Source of the DNA: an uncultured Eubacteriales bacterium
GTDB taxonomy: Bacteria; Bacillota; Clostridia; Oscillospirales; UBA644
Length of the DNA: 27,882 nucleotides
Direction of reading: 5' to 3'
Assembly (NCBI GenBank): GCA_934454405.1
Contig: CAKSFN010000020.1
Coordinates: 1 to 27,882, forward strand
Part shown: positions 23,020 through 27,882 of the stretch, piece by piece
How positions within the stretch are numbered: the first letter of the stretch is position 1
How the letters are laid out: every line of letters begins with the position of its first letter
The notes under the pieces: model-generated
The model's input: only the letters and a program-made list of their open reading frames with translations
Database searches by the model: none
What the model was told of the DNA's origin: nothing
Made by a program: the position numbers and the translations under genes

Positions 23020-23721
23020 TTACCAGTCTATTTCGTCCGCCGATGCGGGGGAAGCCTGCTCTTCGCAGGAAACTATCTTTCCGTTCTTTACTCGCAAAAC
23101 GACATCCGCCATTTTTGCGATGTTTTGGTTGTGTGTAACTATCACTATTGTTTTTCCGTAGTCCCTTGCCATTTTGAGAAGTAGTTTCAGCACAAGAACA
23201 CCGGTTTCGGAGTCAAGCGCACCCGTCGGCTCGTCGCAAAGCAGTATTTTCGGGTTCTTTGCCAGCGCACGCGCTATTGACACCCTCTGCTGTTCGCCGC
23301 CCGAGAGTTCGGCAGGGAAGTTTTTCAAATGGTCGGAAAGTCCGACTTCTTCAATCATCTTTGTCGCGGAGAGCGCGTTCGGCGCGATTTCTTTTACCAA
23401 CGCGACGTTTTCGTGAACGGTCAGCGTCGGAACAAGGTTGTAAAACTGAAAAACAAATCCGACTTTTGCCGCTCTGTAATCCGCAAGTTCGTCTTCGGAG
23501 AGGGTTGATATATCCTGCCCCTCGACATATATTTTTCCGCTTGTCGGGCTGTCAAGTCCTCCGAGAAGATTCAGCAGCGTGCTTTTGCCCGCGCCACTCG
23601 GTCCGAGAACGACAATAAATTTGCCCTCTTCAAGAGACATATTCACTCCGTCAAGCGCTTTCAGCTCGTGGTCTCCGCTCGTGTAAACACGGCTGACATC
23701 TTTGAATTCCACAATAGCCAT
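23020..23721 (-). CDS. ABC transporter ATP-binding protein (LolD/MacB type)
   Basis: The 233-residue cytosolic ATPase shows Walker A GPSGAGKS (residues 40-47), Q-loop FVFQFYNLVPTLT, signature LSGGEQQRVSIARAL, Walker B ILLCDEPTGALD and switch His in IVTHN. The EPTGALD Walker B/D-loop and the FYNLVP segment mark the MacB/LolD/FtsE group, which pairs with FtsX-type permeases. It starts 11 bases after the regulator gene, and the permease begins at its stop, so the three are co-transcribed. The partner is surely the permease just downstream. No degenerate residue is seen. Confidence 0.9.
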   Translation of the reverse strand: MAIVEFKDVSRVYTSGDHELKALDGVNMSLEEGKFIVVLGPSGAGKSTLLNLLGGLDSPTSGKIYVEGQDISTLSEDELADYRAAKVGFVFQFYNLVPTLTVHENVALVKEIAPNALSATKMIEEVGLSDHLKNFPAELSGGEQQRVSIARALAKNPKILLCDEPTGALDSETGVLVLKLLLKMARDYGKTIVIVTHNQNIAKMADVVLRVKNGKIVSCEEQASPASADEIDW

Positions 23722-23732
23722 AAAAATTCTCC

Positions 23733-24116
23733 TTAATCGTTCATTTCCGTTTTATTTATCATATTTTCGAGTTCATCCTGTCCGACTTCCTCCAAAACCG
23801 CGCAGACTGCGGCGGTTACCGCTTCTTTGTTCGGAATAAACTCCGATATCCGTCTTCGGAGAAGCTCAAAATGTTCCGTATATATGTTTGCGAGACGACT
23901 GCCTTCCTCCGTAAAAAAAACTTCGCCGTATCTGTCTTTTCGCACAAGGTCAAGCTTTTTCAGCGAATTTATCATCGTGTGCACGCTCGGTTTGGAAACG
24001 CCGAGTATTTCCGCGATTCGAACGCAGCGCGTTCCGTTTCCGTCCTCGCAAAGCTTTCCTATCGCTATAAGGTATCTTATATTTGAGGCAGTCAGGCTGC
24101 CTTTTCGGTTAGCCAT
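23733..24116 (-). CDS. DtxR/MntR-family metal-dependent transcriptional regulator (short form)
   Basis: The 127-residue protein has an N-terminal winged helix (about residues 8-72) with recognition helix region RIAEILGVSKPSVHTMINSL and wing VRKDRYGEVFFTEEG. A helical dimerisation/metal domain follows (YTEHFELLRRRISEF, then AVCAVLEEVGQDELENM). It lacks the C-terminal SH3 domain of DtxR, like B. subtilis MntR. By-eye alignment with MntR places Arg14 and Ile17 where MntR has the metal ligands Asp8 and Glu11. His82 fits the MntR His77 region, and the last ligand area has Cys105 and Glu109/110. Metal sensing is thus probably altered. GGAGGT precedes ATG 24116, and an operator-like palindrome covers the start codon. 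It is the likely regulator of the seven palindromes. Confidence 0.87.
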   Translation of the reverse strand: MANRKGSLTASNIRYLIAIGKLCEDGNGTRCVRIAEILGVSKPSVHTMINSLKKLDLVRKDRYGEVFFTEEGSRLANIYTEHFELLRRRISEFIPNKEAVTAAVCAVLEEVGQDELENMINKTEMND

Positions 24117-24124
24117 TGCTTACC
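24107..24124. promoter_or_regulatory. Iron-type operator over the regulator's start codon
   Basis: GGTTAGC-CATT-GCTTACC differs from the perfect palindrome at one base. It spans codons 1-3 (Met-Ala-Asn and the first base of Arg) and the bases between the Shine-Dalgarno site and the ATG. If bound by the encoded regulator it would give autorepression within the operon. Confidence 0.55.
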
Positions 24125-24175
24125 TCCGCTCTGAAAGGAGGGAGACGAAGATTTGCAGCCCCGTCTCCCGAGTTT

Positions 24176-24361
24176 TTATTTATGTCTTTTCGATTGTCCG
24201 CAGCATTTGCCCGCCATCGGACAATGCCCGCAGTTACCGCCGCAGGAGGACTTACCTTTTTTCTTGTTTGCGACAAGGTATACGATGATTGCCGCAACGA
24301 TCGCCGCCAAAACAACGCATATAATTATTGTCGCAAGATTTTCCGAAAGCCAAGCCAACAT
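24176..24361 (-). CDS. FeoB-associated Cys-rich membrane protein
   Basis: The 61-residue peptide has one membrane helix (about residues 9-31, rich in Ile/Ala/Val) and a basic cytoplasmic tail. The tail ends in a Cys cluster CGGNCGHCPMAGKCC (five Cys) and SKRHK. This layout matches the small FeoB-associated Cys-rich proteins found directly after feoB in many Firmicutes; they are thought to replace or resemble FeoC, with a possible iron or iron-sulfur ligand. It begins 25 bases after the feoB stop with AGGAG upstream of ATG 24361. The regulator gene follows 59 bases later. Confidence 0.88.
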   Translation of the reverse strand: MLAWLSENLATIIICVVLAAIVAAIIVYLVANKKKGKSSCGGNCGHCPMAGKCCGQSKRHK

Positions 24362-24386
24362 GATATGTCACTCCTTTTAAGTTTTT

Positions 24387-26900
24387 TTATTTGCTTACTT
24401 TAACCTTTTTGTTCAGCGTGGTCGCTTCATGATACTTCTTGAAGAAGAGCATGTAAACGATGAACGCAAGAACAAGAACCGCCGCTATAAGACCGATAAC
24501 GTTGATGTTGCCGGTGAAAATTGAGCCGAACTGGTAAATCATAAGCGAAACCGCATAAGCGAATACGCACTGATAACCGATCGCGAACCAAGTCCACTTC
24601 GGGCTGTTCATTTCTCTCTTGATTGCGCCGATAGCTGCGAAGCAGGGTGCGCAAAGAAGGTTGAATACAAGGAAACTGTAACCTGCGATACCGGAGAAGG
24701 TCTCTGCAAGAGTTGCATATACGTTTCCGCTTGCGCCGTAAAGAACGCCCATCGTGCCGACGATGTTCTCTTTTGCAACAAGACCGGTAACGGAAGCAAC
24801 GGTTGCCTGCCATTCACCCCAGCCGAGAGGCGCGAAGATCCAGCAGATACCTCTGCCTATGTAGCCGAGAATTGAGTTTTGGAGTTCGTCCTCCGCAAGC
24901 ATTCCGAAGCCCTCTGCGCCCCAGCCGAAGCGGGAGGTGAACCAAACGAAAATTGTCGAAAGAAGAATAATGGTGCCGGCTTTTTTGATGAATGACCAGC
25001 CGCGCTCCCACATGCTGCGAAGCAGGTTGCCCACTGTCGGAAGGTGATATGCGGGAAGCTCCATTACGAAAGGAGCGGGGTCTCCCGCGAACATCTTTGT
25101 CTTTTTAAGCATGATGCCCGAAACAACTATCGCCGCCATACCGATGAAATACGCGCTTGTTGCAACCCATGCCGAGCTGCCGAAAATCGCGCCCGCTATC
25201 ATCGAAATAAACGGGATTTTTGCGCCGCAGGGGATAAATGTGGTCGTCATGATTGTCATACGGCGGTCACGCTCGTTTTCGATCGTTCTCGACGCCATAA
25301 TGCCCGGAACGCCGCAGCCCGTGCCGATAAGCATGGGAATGAAGGATTTGCCGGAAAGCCCGAACTTGCGGAATATTCTGTCAAGAACGAACGCGATACG
25401 CGCCATATATCCGCAGGCTTCGAGGAAAGCAAGGAGCAGGAACAAAATGAGCATCTGCGGAACGAAACCGAGAACCGCGCCGACGCCGGCAACAATACCG
25501 TCGTTGATAAGTCCGCTCAGCCACTCGGGAGCGTTGGCTGCTTCAAGCCCGTTGCCCACAAGAGCGGGGATACCTGTTACCCAAACACCGTAATCGGCAG
25601 GGTCGGGCTCCGCAAATTCGGCGTTGCTTTCGGTGAAGTATTTAACCGCGTCAAGATATGTCATCTGAACGGTCTCTTCATCGTCAACTTTATCTTTGGG
25701 AATTTCGGAATAATAAACCGTCATATCAGAAGTCGCGAGAGTTTCTTCATCTTCGACCTGTACGGTCGCCGTCGCATTGTCGGATTCGGGCTTGAAAGCC
25801 TTGATCTCCGCAAGAACCTTTCCTGCGTCGAAATCTTCCGCTTCCGTATCAATGTCAAAGCCGAAAGCCTTCAAAGCGTTCATTGCGTCGGAATATTCGC
25901 CTGCCGCGTCTTCATATTTGCTCGAACCGATACCGAAAAGGTGCCAACCGTCGCCGAATACGCCGTCGTTTGCCCAGTCCGTGAGCATAGAGCCGAACGG
26001 TCCCATCGCTATCCAGTAAACAAGGAACATAATAAGAGCGAATATCGGAAGACCGAGCCAGCGGTTTGTTACAACGCGGTCGATTTTGTCCGATCTGGAA
26101 AATTTGCCGACGTGTTTTTTCTTGTAACAGTTTTTTATGAGCGAAGCGATGAAGATATAACGCTCGTTCGTGATGATGGACTCGGAGTCGTCATCAAGTT
26201 CTTTTTCAGCCGCTTTGATGTCTTCTTCGATATGGTTTTTGATATCGTCGGAAAGGTTGAGCTGCGCAAGGACTTTGTCGTCGCGCTCAAAAATCTTGAT
26301 TGCGTACCAACGCTGCTGCTCCTGCGGCATATTGTGTACGGCAGCCTCTTCGATATGCGCCAAGGTATGTTCAACCACACCCGTGAAAATGTTCATCGGA
26401 AGCGTCTTTGTGTTTTTTGCCGCGTCAATCGCCGCGTCAGCCGCCTGCATTATGCCATCGCCTTTAAGCGCGGAGATCTCAACGATTTTAACTCCGAGTT
26501 CTCTCGAAAGTTCCTCGATGTTGATCTTGTCGCCGTTCTTTCTTACAACGTCCATCATGTTGATAGCCACAACAACGGGAATACCGAGCTCGGTCAGCTG
26601 GGTCGTCAGATAAAGGTTTCTTTCGAGGTTAGTACCGTCAACGATGTTCAAAATCGCGTCCGGACGTTCGCCTATAAGATAATTTCTTGCAACAACTTCC
26701 TCCAATGTGTAGGGGGAAAGGGAATAAATGCCGGGAAGGTCTGTTATCGTAATGCCGTCGTGTTTTTTTAATTTGCCTTCCTTTTTCTCAACCGTTACTC
26801 CCGGCCAGTTACCTACAAACTGGTTCGAGCCGGTCAGGGCGTTGAACAACGTTGTTTTACCGCTGTTCGGGTTACCCGCAAGGGCAATTCTCAAATCCAT
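24387..26900 (-). CDS. feoB: FeoB ferrous iron transporter
   Basis: The 837-residue protein has an N-terminal G domain: G1 GNPNSGKTT (residues 9-17), G3 DLPG (54-57), G4 NMMD (114-117) and G5 ISALKG. A helical GDI-like linker follows, then a membrane domain with two Gate-type halves (for example GTGCGVPGIMASRT and FIPCGAKIPF; later APCFAAIGAIKREM). It imports Fe2+ under anaerobic conditions. After the first membrane helix (GPFGSMLTDWAND) there is an acidic insertion of about 115 residues (about 318-435) absent from E. coli-type FeoB, probably external. The gene has an operator 22 bases upstream and a terminator between it and feoA, so it can be controlled apart from the feoA pair. GAGAGG precedes ATG 26900. 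Confidence 0.95.
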   Translation of the reverse strand: MDLRIALAGNPNSGKTTLFNALTGSNQFVGNWPGVTVEKKEGKLKKHDGITITDLPGIYSLSPYTLEEVVARNYLIGERPDAILNIVDGTNLERNLYLTTQLTELGIPVVVAINMMDVVRKNGDKINIEELSRELGVKIVEISALKGDGIMQAADAAIDAAKNTKTLPMNIFTGVVEHTLAHIEEAAVHNMPQEQQRWYAIKIFERDDKVLAQLNLSDDIKNHIEEDIKAAEKELDDDSESIITNERYIFIASLIKNCYKKKHVGKFSRSDKIDRVVTNRWLGLPIFALIMFLVYWIAMGPFGSMLTDWANDGVFGDGWHLFGIGSSKYEDAAGEYSDAMNALKAFGFDIDTEAEDFDAGKVLAEIKAFKPESDNATATVQVEDEETLATSDMTVYYSEIPKDKVDDEETVQMTYLDAVKYFTESNAEFAEPDPADYGVWVTGIPALVGNGLEAANAPEWLSGLINDGIVAGVGAVLGFVPQMLILFLLLAFLEACGYMARIAFVLDRIFRKFGLSGKSFIPMLIGTGCGVPGIMASRTIENERDRRMTIMTTTFIPCGAKIPFISMIAGAIFGSSAWVATSAYFIGMAAIVVSGIMLKKTKMFAGDPAPFVMELPAYHLPTVGNLLRSMWERGWSFIKKAGTIILLSTIFVWFTSRFGWGAEGFGMLAEDELQNSILGYIGRGICWIFAPLGWGEWQATVASVTGLVAKENIVGTMGVLYGASGNVYATLAETFSGIAGYSFLVFNLLCAPCFAAIGAIKREMNSPKWTWFAIGYQCVFAYAVSLMIYQFGSIFTGNINVIGLIAAVLVLAFIVYMLFFKKYHEATTLNKKVKVSK

Positions 26901-26921
26901 ATTTTAATTCCTCTCTTCTGC

Positions 26922-26939
26922 GATTAGTCTTTGCTAACC
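26922..26939. promoter_or_regulatory. Iron-type operator before feoB
   Basis: GATTAGT-CTTT-GCTAACC matches the palindrome with two arm mismatches. It lies between the feoA terminator and the feoB ribosome binding site, 22 bases before the feoB start. Confidence 0.62.
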
Positions 26940-26949
26940 GCTTGAACTG

Positions 26950-26974
26950 AAAAAAACGGAGTTTCAAACTCCTT
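26950..26974 (-). terminator. Intercistronic terminator between feoA and feoB
   Basis: On the - strand, GGAGTTTGAAACTCC folds into a 5-bp stem with a five-base loop and is followed by G and seven T residues. It lies 11 bases after the stop of the second feoA. It is probably partial, lowering feoB relative to feoA. Confidence 0.55.
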
Positions 26975-26984
26975 TTGGTTTCGC

Positions 26985-27206
26985 TTACGCTATCTCGATC
27001 ATTTCGGCATCCGCTTTGCGGATAGAAAGCTCATAGCCGCGAACAGTTACTTCGACGGGATCGCCGAGGGGCGCAACTTTGCGAATATGCACTTCGGTGC
27101 CCTTGGTCAAGCCCATATCCATGATTCTGCGCTTGACCGCGCCCTCACCGTGGAGCTTGACAACTTTGACGGTATCGCCGATTTTTGCCTCTTTCAGAGT
27201 TTTCAT
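26985..27206 (-). CDS. feoA: FeoA-domain protein (second copy)
   Basis: The 73-residue SH3-like FeoA protein shows TLKEAKIGDTVKVVKL, the family turn RRIMDMGLTKGTEV and the strand pair PVEVTVRGYELSIRKADAEMIEI. FeoA is cytosolic and supports FeoB function, probably by binding its G domain or membrane part. It follows the first feoA by 56 bases and precedes feoB by 84. The GLTKG segment and RGYELSIRK ending are the canonical form, so this copy is the likelier direct FeoB partner. Confidence 0.92.
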   Translation of the reverse strand: MKTLKEAKIGDTVKVVKLHGEGAVKRRIMDMGLTKGTEVHIRKVAPLGDPVEVTVRGYELSIRKADAEMIEIA

Positions 27207-27262
27207 GTTCCTTTACCTCGATTCTATTTTTTATTATTTGTTTTCAATTCTTGTAAATAAGA

Positions 27263-27472
27263 TCAGACGAGAATTTTCTGCGCCATTTCTTTGCTTATCG
27301 CAACGCGCGCTTCTTTTACCTTCACAATAATGTTGCCTGCCATGGTCGTGATGACCGTGACCGTGCCGCCAGCCACAAAACCGAGGTTTTCAAGGTGCTT
27401 TTTAACCTCAGGCGAACCGCCTATACGTTTGATGATGTTTTCTACTCCTTCTTCCGCAAGTGTCAACGGCAT
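27263..27472 (-). CDS. feoA: FeoA-domain protein (first copy)
   Basis: The 69-residue protein has the FeoA fold: KRIGGSPEVKKHLENLGFVAGGTVTVI, then NIIVKVKEARVAISKEMAQKILV. The LGFVAG turn and the ending ARVAISKEMA mark the divergent FeoA type that often precedes a canonical feoA in clostridia. GGAGG lies 7 bases before ATG 27472. It is the first gene of the feo operon, downstream of the promoter and four operators. The leader is about 140 bases and holds a small hairpin (TTCCC / GGGAA, near 27498-27510). Confidence 0.9.
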   Translation of the reverse strand: MPLTLAEEGVENIIKRIGGSPEVKKHLENLGFVAGGTVTVITTMAGNIIVKVKEARVAISKEMAQKILV

Positions 27473-27525
27473 TTCAATACCTCCCTGTCTGCTCTTTCCC
27501 GAAAGGGAACTATTCTCACTCTTTT

Positions 27526-27543
27526 AATTAGCCGAGGCTAACA
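27526..27543. promoter_or_regulatory. Iron-type operator A in the feoA leader
   Basis: AATTAGC-CGAG-GCTAACA: the inner arms TTAGC/GCTAA are perfect. It lies about 54 bases upstream of the feoA start. Confidence 0.65.
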
Positions 27544-27560
27544 CCGATTTTCAAAATAAT

Positions 27561-27578
27561 GATTAGCGCTTGCTAACC
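27561..27578. promoter_or_regulatory. Iron-type operator B in the feoA leader
   Basis: GATTAGC-GCTT-GCTAACC has one outer arm mismatch. Its centre is 35 bases from operator A. Confidence 0.7.
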
Positions 27579-27594
27579 GTGTATTCCGAAAATT

Positions 27595-27612
27595 GATTAG
27601 CCTCCGCTAACC
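27595..27612. promoter_or_regulatory. Iron-type operator C at the feo transcription start
   Basis: GATTAGC-CTCC-GCTAACC has one outer mismatch. Its centre is 34 bases from operator B, and it lies just downstream of the predicted start site near 27614. Confidence 0.7.
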
Positions 27613-27620
27613 ACACCCAT

Positions 27621-27649
27621 ATATTAGCATAGGCTAACTGATTTGTCAA
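27621..27649 (-). promoter_or_regulatory. Promoter of the feo operon
   Basis: On the - strand, TTGACA (27649-27644), a 17-base spacer and TAATAT (27626-27621). Operator D fills the spacer and overlaps the -10, so a bound repressor would block polymerase. Confidence 0.78.
27622..27639. promoter_or_regulatory. Iron-type operator D inside the feo promoter
   Basis: TATTAGC-ATAG-GCTAACT has perfect inner arms and lies between -35 and -10. Its centre is 27 bases from operator C. Confidence 0.72.
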
Positions 27650-27806
27650 CAGTTTTTTTTGACGTTTTGCAATTATGTCACAATTTCTGCGGAACGCGGT
27701 TTTGAATTTCGGAAAGCAGCCTGCTTTGTTCAAAAAGTCAATGCGGGAACCGCCGAAAAAGCCGTTGTTTTTATACTGCTTTTTGTTTTCGGAAAACCGT
27801 TGACGA
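27650..27806. other. Intergenic stretch upstream of feo, nothing recognised
   Basis: Between the feo promoter and the repeat I see no convincing gene, operator copy or promoter. A run of T residues lies at 27653-27660. Confidence 0.5.
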
Positions 27807-27882
27807 GGGGCTGTAAAAAAACGCAAGTTTTTTTACAGCCCCTTTGGGGATAGGAAAAAAGGTTCAGAATGGGTGAATCGAA
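27807..27882 (-). repeat. 76-bp interspersed repeat with terminator hairpin, copy 2 (inverted, may continue past the edge)
   Basis: This is the inverted counterpart of 7399-7474. The hairpin has a perfect 16-bp stem (GGGGCTGTAAAAAAAC, 27807-27822, with its complement 27827-27842) and a GCAA loop. The AGGAAAAAAGG and TTCAGAAT blocks follow, ending GAATCGAA exactly at the window edge. It can also serve as a terminator for genes coming from the right. Confidence 0.75.

Noticed and set aside
25044..26771. 575-codon open frame on the + strand opposite feoB
   Set aside because: It mirrors the codon pattern of feoB, lacks a ribosome binding site and family features, and feoB itself is unmistakable.

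Overview
The window looks like part of a chromosome of an anaerobic, fermentative member of the Clostridia, probably a gut Oscillospirales/Ruminococcaceae-type organism. This is an inference. It rests on the clostridial-type 5S rRNA 3' end, strong GGAGG ribosome binding sites with some TTG/GTG starts, NfnAB and iron-dependent alcohol dehydrogenases, DUF3793/DUF2325/flavodoxin genes next to a feo locus, and sigma70-type promoters close to consensus. I see no phage, integrase, transposase or CRISPR array.

Left part (1-9950, + strand except one pseudogene). The window opens inside the 3' end of a 5S rRNA gene with its terminator. A small lipoprotein and an E. coli-type YcaO ATP-grasp-like protein with an added C-terminal Cys cluster follow. 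Then comes a decayed, 5'-truncated FAD/Rieske oxidoreductase on the - strand. Next is a redox/fermentation block: lactaldehyde reductase (FucO-type), an unknown polytopic membrane protein, a second iron-type alcohol dehydrogenase resembling the AdhE C-terminal domain, and the electron-bifurcating transhydrogenase NfnA-NfnB.

Middle part (9950-15100). A tRNA-Pro(UGG) gene lies on the - strand with a consensus promoter and its own terminator. A + strand operon follows (DUF3737 beta-helix protein, MalY/PatB-type C-S lyase, EamA transporter). It converges on a - strand pair of unknown membrane proteins across a shared bidirectional terminator.

Right part (15100-27650, all - strand) is devoted largely to iron. 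In transcription order: feoA, feoA, feoB, a FeoB-associated Cys-rich membrane peptide, a DtxR/MntR-like regulator, an ABC ATPase with an FtsX/MacB-type permease, a heavy-metal-associated (HMA) CxxC peptide, a start-less open frame, DUF2325, DUF3793 and flavodoxin. A separately transcribed heterodimeric ABC pair follows, whose D-loop resembles YbtPQ/IrtAB siderophore importers. Seven copies of an 18-bp palindrome, consensus GGTTAGC-N4-GCTAACC, mark this region: four in the feoA leader (one inside a consensus promoter), one before feoB, one across the start codon of the DtxR-like gene, and one before DUF2325. I read this as an iron regulon controlled by the locus-encoded regulator. Ferrous iron import, metal sensing, a metal-linked ABC/HMA module and the iron-sparing flavodoxin would be co-regulated.

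Gene-free stretches above 300 bases: 2480-3520 (terminator, pseudogene, promoter), 5588-5982 (two terminators, inverted repeat, promoter), 7207-7622 (hairpins, 76-bp repeat, promoter), 9896-10322 (two terminators, tRNA, two promoters), 20079-20457 (operator and start-less ORF) and 27473-27882 (operators, promoter, second inverted copy of the 76-bp repeat). Everything was read by eye; no database search was run.
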